Source of the DNA: Antedon mediterranea
Taxonomy: Eukaryota > Echinodermata > Crinoidea > Comatulida > Antedonidae
Direction: 5' to 3'
Assembly (NCBI RefSeq): GCF_964355755.1
Contig: NC_092670.1
Span: 16,243,201 to 16,307,200, forward strand
DNA length: 64,000 bases
Shown: positions 53,153-64,000 of the stretch, piece after piece
Position numbering within the stretch: position 1 is the stretch's first letter
Layout: each line of letters begins with the position of its first letter
Position numbers and translations under genes: made by a program
Notes under the pieces: model-generated
What the model was told of the DNA's origin: nothing
The model's input: the letters and a program-made list of their open reading frames with translations, nothing else
Database searches by the model: none

Positions 53153-54634
53153 TCCTATGAGGCTGCAACTTACAAGCGAATCGTAAGCTTAAACGAGTGT
53201 GAAAAGAAATTTGCTAAATGAGGATAAAAGATTAGTTTTAAACGTCAACAAAAGATGTTCTCTCCGAATAGTCACAACAAAAATTAGAATCAATTCAAGA
53301 AATATAAGGCATGATTACTGTGACATACTTTTTATTTCAGGAGATGATTACTATTTGAGTAACGCGACTTATATTTCAACATATACATATCACATCACCA
53401 TCTACAAGTGATGTATCTTCGATGTATTAATTTTGATTTGGCGATTTTTATAAAATCCATGGATCAAGTTTATTTAGTAGAATTAATAAATCGCTCGTCA
53501 GCGATTTTAAACGACGTACGCGCACAGATTAAAGACCGATTTCTTCAGTTTTTGAAATTAAACCGAGTATGGCGGTCAACCAATCAATGAAGAAATGATT
53601 ATACAATGATATAGTTATCTCATGACAAAAACAACTGTACTCGCAAAGACTTTTTTTAAGACTTCTGTTTTAGCATCAATCTTGTGTATGATGTTGTTTG
53701 CCCAGAGAACAGTCATTAATTACTAATGCTATTGACATTTTTAATGTCAACCGTTAAAAAAAAGAAAAAAATATACCATAAAACAAAAGTTTTTTTAGTA
53801 TATCAAAGTATGGCAAGTTGCCTACGTTATGTGATGTTATGCTTAGTTCACATTATGATGTATGGTAAAGTTACCTGAGTCGTCGCGCTTATTACTGGTC
53901 TCGCGTTTGAGTATACACGTCTTGGAATTTCGTCATGCGTTGCGCCTATACGTCATTGCGTTGCGTTTATGCCATATAGCGTTTCGCATACGTGTTGCGT
54001 TAAAAATAATTCGAATCTTTATTTACGTTAATTTTTTATTCATTAATTAATCACATTGTTTATCGTTGCTTTACCCATGTCTTCTTACTGGTGACGAATA
54101 GTAATTAATTGAGAAAACAATAACAAAATACAAATGTAGACTACCAATATTACAGGGCATACAGGCAATCATAATGGATTAAATAAGTTTTGCAACTTAT
54201 ACATTGATGTAAATGCACACTGTACTTTTTGCACATAAACGAGCACTTAATATTACTAAGGTTTAACATAAATGGAGCACTGTCCTTATCCATAAGGTTA
54301 ATACATTGTGTGTATTAACGCGTTGTTGTTGTAAATTATTATTTTCTTATGTTGAATTAAGTGCTTTGATAATCATGAAGTAGAGCTATACAAAATATAT
54401 GTTATTATGATTGTTATTATAATAGGCATGTGTTCTTTCTATAATAATCTTTCCCCTGACCCTGAGTGTTTTTTTATTTTCCAGTTGTAGAAAAAATACA
54501 CCGGTGATGGTATTAGCGATAAAGTGAAAGAAGTCGCTAAAAAAAACTTCCTAGGCATATATAATTTCCCTGTTTTGTAGAGAGCATAGTAGACCATGGC
54601 GTTGAAAATGAAAGATCACTCGACGTTCATCATT

Positions 54635-54740
54635 ACATAAAACCTATATATAGGTCTTCGTCTATTCCTATATGTAGGTCTAAGCCTATTCCTATATGTA
54701 GGTCTAAGCCTATTCCTATGTAGGTCTAGGCCTATTATGT
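54635..54740. repeat. Short tandem repeat of CCTATATGTAGGTCTAAG
   Basis: About four imperfect 25-bp units built on CCTATATGTAGGTCTAAGCC. Non-coding. Confidence 0.8.
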
Positions 54741-57700
54741 AAATAAGTGTCAACAAAATGTTTTCTGACAGCTAGTATTCAAGCCTCGTAAAAACGTACG
54801 ATATTCTTCTAAAAAGGTTGTGAAATTTTAAATCTTGACAACCATGCTTTCAAAAGTCATGTTCTGACATCATGTCAGCAACTATGATGGCTCTTGACGG
54901 GTACTAATTACAGAAGAAAGACAAATTGTTGTGTTTTTTTCTTTCTCATTACACTATATATAGCTATCTGCTAGTTATATGTACATCTTAAAATACAATG
55001 TTTACAACACTCGCGCGTTTTGCTCAAAATATAAGTCATAAAAATGTAAAGCTGTTGCAGTATTCATGATAAATCAATTAATTAACTTACGGCAGACTAA
55101 GCATACGGTTGATCTCGATCTAAAATACTAATTTATTGTCTTGATATAGGCCTAAAGGGTAGATTTCTAGACATCGTTAAAAAGATAAAATGAATATATG
55201 AAGAAAAACATTCAAAGAAGCCGTTGGTTTTAACGGAAGGGGTGGTGATATCCAAAAGAAAGAACAATTTTAGGAGGCGCGCGCACGTTCAAAAAGTGAT
55301 ATTTAATGGTACGCGCATTACAATGTATAGTGTTTTTCGTTTGAATTAACAAAAGTGACATTGTCTATTACCACAAAAGTAAACAGTTATAGAGGTAAGG
55401 TTAAACCCTCACAATGACATTGGAGTTACAAATGTTACCAAGCACAATTAATAATCAGAAACTGAATAAGATTGTTATGACTTACTTGAACCTTCTGCTA
55501 AACGTTCTTCCACCGTCCCTCTTTAGTACCCAAAATACATATAAAAAAGACAATGAGAAGATTAATCAAATATCTCCGAATCACTGTACGGATTAAGTAT
55601 TTTATCAGAATTATTCTTCCATATTAATCTCGCCTTTGCAATGGTTTCTTAACATTCTGATTTCGTCTGAAAGCGTTGCATCAGGCTTAACGTTTTATAT
55701 TGTACACTCCCTGTGGACATAAATGGAACATGCTCCGCGCGGATACGTGATTAGCGCGTCACTTATGAATATGTATGAAGTGTAATACATTTCACCTATT
55801 GGATAAATAAACATAAATATTCATTAGCTAATCTTCGGTGATTGGAGGAATGTTAGTGTTGATCCTCCTTTACTGGTTGCGCATGTATTAGGCTACAGTA
55901 TTATTATTGATTCGTGATTGGAATACTTTTCAAGATCAGTGTTAAACACATCTGAAAGTATATCAAAATTCTATCCAAAGAATGTGTTTAGCGAAAATCA
56001 ATGTAAATTCGAAAGAGTTGCTAATTGAGAGAATTTACTGTCAGTAGGTGGCATTTACAGGAATGTGTTATAGTAAACGTAAGCATTTTAAGAAACAAAA
56101 CCACTGAAATCAACCTTATTGACATAAACATGCCATGGGATACCACAATTAGAAACACCAATACATCGGGTACAATAACACACAAGGCTAAAAAAAACAG
56201 CTTGGTTTTTGGAATGTGTGCATAGCATACAACATCTATTTGTTAAAAAAACAATGATGTTTCAGAAAAAACAATAGAACTCTGAAGAAGAGAGGACGAA
56301 TGTAAAACCAATATTAAATCGTACGTCACAAAACGGATTGAAAACTAGTTGATTGAGCTTGTTCAAAAGCAATCAACTACTCTGGAAGTGTAGTTTATAA
56401 TCTATTACAGTACACAGTATTACTGTAGTACTACTATTGAACTCAACCCCCTCTTCTCTTGCCCCACTACAACCATTACTATAAGTAAGGAAATTCAAAA
56501 TAATTATTTCTAACTGATACGCACGTAAAAACAGATCGGATTATCGATGCCGAAATTGAAACATATAACGACACTTCAGCAATCAATTATGGTCGTGTTT
56601 ATAATATCAATAGACTGTATAAGTAAACTGTATAAAACACAATTTATTGTAAAATTACGCTCGCGTACATGCATAAATGTTACGCACCTAATAAGAGTGA
56701 TTAAAATAATAACGATTGAGGCTGTCCGTCGTGTCGTGGTCGTCACTAACCCACACCACTCACCTGGCGTGTTCCCGGTAGATGTGGCCTGGAGATGCAA
56801 GGTGTAATCGGGAAGAAAGAATTAAACCAGGTTATAAATATAGATGGTTTAATATAAAAAGGAAAAGGTCGAGAGGAAATTGGTTGTTAAAGGAAGGAAT
56901 ATTGGAAGGAAGAAGAGGGAAAATCAACATTTGGGGTTTTAAAGGATCAAGTGATATTATAGTAACTTGTATGGTAATTATTATAGGCGCACTCAGTCAC
57001 AAAAAAAAATGAAATTAGGCCTAATTACAAACAAATTAATTGCTGCAAATACGTCAGTAACAAAGTTTTTGCCGAAATTATTTCGTGTGTGTCGTGTAAA
57101 TGGTTGCAAATAGTGAATTGAAACAAAAACGCGGCAACATTGAGTATTTCAATTATGTAACCACAGCTTGTTTAATGTTTGATAATAAAAATACATTTAT
57201 ATAAATCTCAAGGTAATTTAGCTGTCAAACTGCAATTGAGATATAATCCATCTCTGGACCAAATTGTAAATTGTCTTCAACGATCAAAATATTAGTTTTT
57301 AAGCATAATTGTCCTTTTTTTACTATGTGATGATCTGAGCATCTAATAATGTACATTTATATTTTCCGTTCAAGTATGTGAACATATTCATATATTTCGC
57401 TACCATGAACACCAGGTGATCGATCCCAGCAGGAATGGGGGTAACACCGGAACAACCCAGGTGCGAAAGGAACATCTTGATATCAGATGCAACCTATCTC
57501 CTGGAGAAACCTTTTAATATTTGACGACAGCAGTGACCTGAAACCCGGGTCGAATTAAAATAACCTAGAAAATACGAATTACTTTACGATCACTTCATAT
57601 CACTTTTCTGCATGGGGTCTATGCGACAGCTGGTGCGAGGGGTAAATTTTCAACATTTCCACGGCATAAACACAAGAGTTCACTAAACGCGCTTCATACT

Positions 57701-58068
57701 GCTGAGGTCCGTCAATGACACCACCGTGAACTTTCAAATACGTACACGTTAACTTTCTGGGAGTATGTCTCGCTTGACGCACACGTCGCGTGACCCAGCC
57801 TGCTCTGATACCATGAACGCACGCGTTTTGTCACAACATTTTATATAAACTTTCACTATTTAACCTTTTATTTAAACTTTAATAAATAATATAAAATGAA
57901 TGTATAATGTTATTAAAGTTTATTTTTATCTTTTCTAATATAATTATTAGTGAGTTCAGAATAGAATTTAATACCTAAGGCACTTTTCTAAGTCAATAAT
58001 AGTGTCAAGAATGTATTGTTTCTTTGAACACCGTGAGTTATCTTGTTTGTTAATGTTTGTATAAGACC

Positions 58069-58097
58069 CATGGAGGTATACATTGTATACCTCCATG
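58069..58097. other. Perfect 13-bp-arm palindrome
   Basis: CATGGAGGTATAC at 58069-58081 and its exact inverse GTATACCTCCATG at 58085-58097 flank a 3-nt spacer. No T-run follows, so a terminator role is not supported. Confidence 0.7.
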
Positions 58098-58598
58098 ATA
58101 AGGACATTATTAAAGGATATCAATGCATTGTGATTAACAGTAGAAATAATTTTTTTACTGCCATTTTCAGAGCTTGAAAGGTTTAAAGCATATAATTGTT
58201 TTATCTCTAAACAGCTTTGTGATTGACGTCATCAGTAAAAACGCGGTACTCTAATCACCCCTCAACGTATTAACTGTTACACACCCTTTCCTCCTTTTTA
58301 CCTTTCACCATAATGTGACATCTTAGGCCTACTACTACTTTAAAAGTAAGTTGTATACGCCATTTTTTATTTCGTCACATTATAGTCTACTTGACCAAAT
58401 CACCGGGGAGTTTAAGTGTTCAATCAACGGTTGTTTATGTGTGTTTTTCAGAGAAGAGTGAAATTAAAGCGAAAGTAATTTCAATCTTTTCTGGCTTTGT
58501 TTCCAATGGGCCTATGTTATCGTACCTGTGATTAACCATTAAAATTAAGTGTGCAGATTTTAGCAATATCCTGGCAACTATCTACCAGAGAATTCATC

Positions 58599-58650
58599 AT
58601 GGCGGAAGCGTCAACAAAATTGCAAAAAGAATTAAACATTGGTTTTAGTG
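58599..58650 (+). CDS. RRP7A: Candidate first coding exon of the RRP7A-like gene
   Basis: ATG in a good start context (CATCATGGCGGAAG) opens a 52-nt reading frame, MAEASTKLQKELNIGFS, ending at a GTATTG donor. The leftover single base (G) matches the phase needed by exon 62188-62318, giving a join reading GFS-V-KFS. RRP7A proteins have a short N-terminus with a Gly-aromatic residue before the KFS segment. The implied intron is 3.5 kb. The evidence is phase, position and a loose resemblance only; another exon further upstream is possible. Confidence 0.4.
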
Positions 58651-59050
58651 GTATTGTTTTTTTTTTTTAATATTTATGGTGCTTAAAATGTTATATAGTA
58701 GATATTAAAAACATTCATAGGTTACAATTATACATATTTGTATAATAAAACCCATAATTTTCGTTCGTTCCGTCCCAGGCCGTACCACATGTGTGTGTTT
58801 TGTTTGCAAACATGAACGTCGTGGGTCGCGGCCCAATTTTAACGGCGTTGCTGATATATGCAGGCGCACCATGTATATGGTTACATATGCCTAGCTATGG
58901 TTCGATGTGCGAAAACAATCAAATGGAAATCCATACGTTCAGAATTGATATAAGAATTATTAATATTTATTTCTATTTTCCGCCTAGGCCTAGACGCTTT
59001 TTTAGCCTATATAGGCCTAGGCCTAGCAGTAGTAGTATATAATAATTAAA

Positions 59051-59851
59051 TTAACGCCGTGGTTAGGATTCCGGCACCGGAACTCAACTGCCCAGCGTTA
59101 GGGAATCCGACACGCTATTGCGCATGCCCAGAGCGAGGTAATTGGCGACTCTATACTTATCAACAGCGATGGGTCATTTCATAGCTAGCTGCGCCACAGC
59201 GAAGAACTATAGCCTAGCCTAGATGCCTACTAATACGGGATCCACTAATAGTAAATACTAGGTTAGGCCTACCAGTTAGACGTGACCAGTGGGCCTATTT
59301 ATTTTGTAATTAAAAAGGGGTCGCTTCATTCATATTTATAAACTTCATATAATTATGAATTATATAATTACATGACTAGTTTTATGATTTTTCAAGTACA
59401 AAATAAAAGATTTCATATAACGCATTATACTGTACAGTACATAACAAGCAATCACAAGTTGATTTGTCGACGGCAGCCACCGCGTGGATGTGAAAAAACT
59501 GTTCGGGAAGTCGGGGTCGCAACGCTAATTACAGCATTACGATTCTTAGATAGATACTGATTCTTATTAATATCATAATAATTATTTTAACGCGTGGCGT
59601 AGTCGTATTTTAATTATTAATTCATGTATGGCCTAGGCCAAGTTTCATCCATCGCTCGCGCAACGACTAACTAGGCTACAGTAAATCTCGATAACAATCC
59701 GACTCTCGGTGCTGTGGTGTGTGGCACTATAATTCACTATAATATAAGCTATAATTCACTTCCCAGAGCTCTGGGCATGCGCAATAGCGTGTCGGATTCC
59801 CTAACGGTGGGCAGTTGAGTTCCGGTGCCGGAATCCTAACCACGGCGTTAA
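59051..59851. mobile_element. TTAA-flanked element with ~80-bp terminal inverted repeats
   Basis: Left arm 59055-59134 (starting CGCCGTGGTTAGGATTCCGG) and right arm 59768-59847 match in inverted orientation with about one mismatch in 80 bp. Both are bounded by TTAA (59051-59054 and 59848-59851). The 793-bp element has no transposase. It is a second, different TTAA-type element, lying in the presumed RRP7A intron. Confidence 0.82.
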
Positions 59852-61287
59852 ATTAATTCTTATCTTCTTAATCTTAGTCTAGCCTAGGACACGGAGGCAT
59901 ACCTATAGTATATTACTGCTCTAGCCTCCTAGTAGTAGTACTCTTGTATGTAACTTACTACTACTAGACTAGGCTTAAATACTAGTATACTATTAGTTAC
60001 CTACCTAGGACCTAGCTAGGCCTAGCCTACTGCTAGTTAAGCCTATTGTACTAGTATATATTTAGTTCTTTTATTTTACAGATAAATTTGTAATGCTTTT
60101 TTTTAATATTAAGCCTCATAAAAATGTTATTCTAAGCCTACAAAATACAACTGATACAATAGAACCCTATTAAATGGAGACTTTTTATTATTAAAGGTGT
60201 TGGAAGTGTAACACATATTTCTTGTTTGTTTGATGGTTAAGTGTCCCTAGTGGTGTGCACTGAATAGGCTTGTCCCAAAGGAGGGATTTTACTCTTTTGC
60301 TTTTATAATGTTAATTATATTTGCTTTTGATCAATAAATGTAATTATATGTTGGTTTTAAAAGCAAAAGTTGATGTCCCAGAGGAGGGGTTCTGCTTTAT
60401 ATTTTTCATTGTCATATATTTCTATATTACTTTTACATTAAAATATTTTGATTGTAGAGTTCAACTTGTGAACTCTTCATTTTTACTGTTTGGTTAAATT
60501 ATTTTTTTGTTTATTATACCAGTGAGTAAAATAAATGTAGTATCACACTTAACTGTATAATATACTTTAATGCAATGCTTTTAGCAAGAAATTATGAACC
60601 TATCCTAGCATTATTGATAACCTTGGTCTGTGAATCAAGTCATATCACTTGTACATTACTTTTAATAAAAGTTCAATTTTAAATGGCCCTCATGCTAATG
60701 TTAAGTCCCCTGACAGTATAAAGAATACAAAGTATTAAGAACATAATTACACATAATACTTTAACATTAGAAGCATTCACATTATTATATCAAATAGTTT
60801 GTGATAATCGTAATTGGCATTGTGTACTCTCTATGTATCTAAAATAAATGTGTGTAAACATAACACATTTGGAAAGGTTTATGAATAAATTTATCAAAAC
60901 TTATCTATCAAATTCTTGTGATACAAACTATATACAGTAGAACCGCTTCCCTTTTTTAAGAGACCACTATTCAGGGAACATCCCTTTTAAGGGACACTTT
61001 CCCATCAAACTATTACAAGGAGCAGCCAACCCCTATTCAAAATACACCTCTATTAAGGGGGCACTGAAGTGTATAATTTTATACTTAATTTTAATATAAT
61101 TATTTGATTTTGATTTAATGCATTCAAGCTTAAAATTAAATTTGTTATTTAACTTCAAATTATATTTGCCATTCATGGGTGAAAGGTTATGGAAGAAATA
61201 AAACCAATTATTAACATTTTAAATTATAGCCAGAATTTCGTTTCTGGGTTCTTTGTTGAAATTTGTATGCTGGGTTGACCAGGGAGA

Positions 61288-62150
61288 TGTCCTCGTTCTT
61301 CTCCTCCTCTTCCTCCTCCTACTCTTCTCCTCCTTCTCCTCCTCATCCTACTCTTCTCCTCCTCCCCTTCCTCCTCCTACTCTTCTCCTCTTTTCCTCAT
61401 CTCACTCTTTTCCTCCCCTTCCTACTCCTACTCTTCTCCTCCTCCTGTTCCTACTCTTCTCCTTCTCCTCCTCTTCCTCATCCTACTCTTTTCCTCCCCT
61501 TCCTACTCCTACTCTTCTCCTCCTCCTCCTGTTCCTACTCTTCTCCTCCTCCCCTTCCTCCTACTCTTCTCCTCTTTTCCTCATCTCACTCTTTTCCTCC
61601 CCCTCCTACTCTTCTCCTTCTCCTCCTGTTCCTACTCTTCTCCTTCTCCTCCTCTTCCTCATCCTACTCTTTTCCTCCCTTCCTACTCCTACTCTTCTCC
61701 TTCTCCTTTTCCTCATCCCACTCTTTTGCTCCCCTTCCTACTCCTACTCTTCTTCTCCTTTTCCTCCCCTTCCTACTCCTACTCTTCTCCTTCTCCTCCT
61801 CTTCCTCATCCTACTCTTTTCCTCCCCTTCCTACTCCTACTCTTCTCCTTCTCCTCCTGTTCCTACTCTTCTCTTTCTCCTTTTCCTCATCCCACTCTTT
61901 TGCTCCCCTTCCTACTCCTACTCTTCTCCTCCTTTTCCTCCCCTTCCTACTCCTACTCTTCTCCTTCTCCTCCTGTTCCTACTCTTCTCCTTCTCCTCTT
62001 CCTCATCCTACTCTTTTCCTCCCCTTCCTACTCCTACTCTTCTCCTCTTCCTCCTCTCCTTCTTACTCCTACTCTTCTCCTTCTCCTCCTTCTACTCTTC
62101 CTCCTCCTACTCTTCTCCTTCTCTTACTCTGCTTCTCCTCCTGCACTCCA
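61288..62150. repeat. ~860-bp polypyrimidine tract (CTCCTT-type), RRP7A intron
   Basis: Almost every base on the plus strand is C or T. It is built from CCTACTCCTACTCTTCTCCT and TTCCTCATCCTACTCTTTTCC modules with higher-order repetition. It ends about 35 bp before the RRP7A acceptor at 62187. The overlapping 146-316-residue frames of Ser, Pro, Leu and Phe are artefacts of the repeat. Confidence 0.95.
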
Positions 62151-62187
62151 CCTTAAAACTATATAATTTTATTAAAAGCTTTTCCAG

Positions 62188-62318
62188 TCAAGTTCAGCCA
62201 TGAAAGTGATGCAGGTCATGTGATGTACTTTAAGGAGCATGTCACAAAGGAGCCATCCCAGTTGGAGGTGTCCAACAGAACAGTCTTTGTCATCAATGTT
62301 CCACCATATTGTACTCAG
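62188..62318 (+). CDS. RRP7A: Ribosomal RNA-processing protein 7 homolog A-like, internal exon
   Basis: Small-subunit processome protein of the nucleolus. The exon is bounded by TTTTCCAG and GTAATT. It encodes a KFSHESDAGHVMYFKEH segment, then SNRTVFVINVPPYCTQ, matching the conserved N-terminal KFS...YVKEH...RTLFVLNVPPYC region that opens the RRP7 RNA-recognition-like domain. It enters with two bases of a split codon and ends in phase 0. Downstream exons lie beyond 64000; none is visible in 62319-64000. Confidence 0.85.
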
Positions 62319-63553
62319 GTAATTATTTTTTACTTTTTTTGAATGGATTGTACCAATTAAGAAATGTCTATTCCATTATTGCATGCAATCCCTGTAATTC
62401 TATTGATTAAAAAATGATGTACAGTATCAAAAATAAAAATAAAAGAGATAATATTTTTAAATGATATGTACAGTAGAACTGTGTGCAAAATTCTTGCTTT
62501 TAAAAAATAATAAAATATATGAACAAAAATCAATCGTAGCATAGCAAAAGAAGTACTTCAATACTTGGAAGTGAAATTACTAAATTTTACCTTTCATCTA
62601 TAATTGGAATACATCATTTAAATCTTTATTAAATGATAAGAAAAATTCAGTGATGCATGTAGTCTCGTTGAAAATAATTTGTTATAATTTTATGTTTTCC
62701 ATTTGATACGTGATTTTACCTAGATTGAATATTTTTATATATATATTGTATATAAATTTATGTTTTTGTTTGTTTTTTTAAATTTCTATATGAATCACTG
62801 TTTAACTTCAATTTGATAATCATAGTAGGTTACAATATGAATGAGGCATGTTGTTTAAAATCAGGTTTTACTTGTATTGATTTGAATTTTGTATTTAGTA
62901 TTTATTTTTTATTCGTAACAAAATCTCTTTACAAAAAAAAAGAAAAACCCATTATTGTCTATTGACAGTGAATCTAATTATCTTCAACATGGTTTTTTTT
63001 TTATTTGAACGTTTTCTTTTACCCTTCCCCATTGTCAACTAAATTGGTCCTAAGATGTATTATAACTTGGCCAATTATAGTGATAATGCAAGACGTTAGC
63101 ATTTTACCACTTTGCGATACGTCCATAATGTTCAAACTCTGATTGATTAGTCCTTCGTGTCAATATGCGTGCATTGCAACAAACGCATAGATATGTCCAA
63201 GTAGACACTTTGCTTCCGATATCCATGCCTCACCGCGCATATTTGCTTTAACGTTCTAAATGGCATCGAATAATATTTATAGCTATCGCAAGATGAAACT
63301 TGATTCTCTCATGATTGAAATATTTTTTTATCTATATTTGACAAAATATAATATTTCATAAAAACGATATTTTGTGTGATTTTATAATTTATGAAGAAAG
63401 TTATTAATGGTAGTGTTTGATTTTAAAAGAAATGAATATAATCCAATGCTACTGTAGCTTTCTTTAAACATGTATGCATTGCTATAAGTGATCAATATTA
63501 ACAACATAATAACAATTGGAAATCACACCATTTTAAATAATAGAATTTTAAAA
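62319..63553 (+). other. Presumed RRP7A intron, no features seen
   Basis: AT-rich sequence with poly-T and poly-A runs, no exon-like frame with flanking splice sites, and no recognisable repeat until 63554. Confidence 0.5.
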
Positions 63554-64000
63554 AGAAATATGCACAATTCAGGCCATCGTACGCTGTAAAATGATTTTTA
63601 ATTTACTATCCAAACAAAATGATACGGTATACTATTGAGGATGAATTAATAATTATGGTTAAATTAGTAAGAAATATGCACAATTCAGGCCATCGTACGC
63701 TGTAAAATGATTTTTAATTTTACTATTCATGAAGTTTAAACAAAATGATACGGTATACTATTGAGGATGAATTAATAATTATTGTTAAATTAGTAAGAAA
63801 TATGCACAATTCAGGTCTCCATCAAAGACTATAAAAAGATTTTTAATTTTACTATTCATGAAGTTCAAACAAAATGATACGGTATACTATATGAGGATAA
63901 ATTAATAATTATGGTTAAATTTCTAATAAATATGCACAATTCAAGTCTCCATCGTAATTTAATTTACTATTCATGAAGTTCAAACAAAATTATACGTATA
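63554..64000. repeat. Tandem repeat, ~115-130-bp unit, four copies, running off the window
   Basis: Units start at about 63554, 63669, 63795 and 63925. Each contains GAAATATGCACAATTCAGG, AATGATACGGTATACTAT and GATGAATTAATAATTATGG. A CATGAAGTT(C/T)AAAC insertion distinguishes the later units. Confidence 0.88.

Larger units (their letters stand above)
42899..58598. other. Long gene-free stretch
   Basis: No coding region with family resemblance was seen in about 15.7 kb. Identifiable content is repeats, listed separately. Frames such as 44724-45116, 47848-48165 and 50606-50974 have no domain, no matching splice structure and repeat-like context. Confidence 0.5.

Noticed and set aside
61253-62203. 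Frames of 146-316 residues rich in Ser, Pro, Leu and Phe
   Set aside because: Polypyrimidine tract lacks stops in any plus frame; low-complexity artefact.

Overview
This is an AT-rich, intron-rich, repeat-dense animal genome window. It is most likely from an echinoderm: deuterostome-type gene structures, two CMP-sialic acid synthetase genes, and pervasive TAGGCCTAG-type motifs that I associate with echinoderm DNA. The species is not identifiable from this window, and a hemichordate or other marine deuterostome cannot be excluded. All multi-exon models below were built by hand from GT/AG sites with reading-phase checks.

Layout. 1-5475 (+): the 3' nine exons of the long-form tRNase Z gene ELAC2. 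6714-11514 (-): a complete eight-exon NUDCD3-like NudC-domain gene, convergent with ELAC2 and separated from it by a TTAA-flanked transposon; one of its introns holds two tRNA-Val-like genes. 12479-19091 (-) and 19864-29140 (+): two complete eight-exon CMP-N-acylneuraminate synthetase (CMAS) genes, head to head, 772 bp between start codons, with six internal exons of identical length and phase. Intron 1 of the second gene holds two terminal-inverted-repeat elements, and its intron 7 holds a Penelope-like GIY-YIG retroelement remnant arranged as a large inverted repeat. 29851-33740: a block of tandem arrays (30-bp, ~106-bp and 60-bp units). 41864-42898 (-): one intronless class A peptide-type GPCR in an otherwise gene-free stretch from about 33.7 to 58.6 kb that is rich in MITEs and SINE-like repeats. 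58599-62318 (+): the 5' part of an RRP7A-like ribosomal RNA processing gene, with one secure exon and one tentative first exon; its intron carries a TTAA-flanked element and an ~860-bp polypyrimidine tract.

Functional picture. The genes are unrelated housekeeping functions (tRNA 3' processing, dynein/HSP90 co-chaperone, sialic acid activation, rRNA processing) plus a neuropeptide-type receptor. The CMAS pair is the main biological point: it is a retained inverted duplication of the enzyme that makes CMP-sialic acid. Both copies keep the cytidylyltransferase motifs, and they diverge from each other and from the canonical HAD motif at the nucleophile site of the C-terminal domain.

I saw no defence locus, CRISPR array, virus or prokaryote-like system. 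Most long open frames in the window are tandem repeats read in frame, or antisense shadows.
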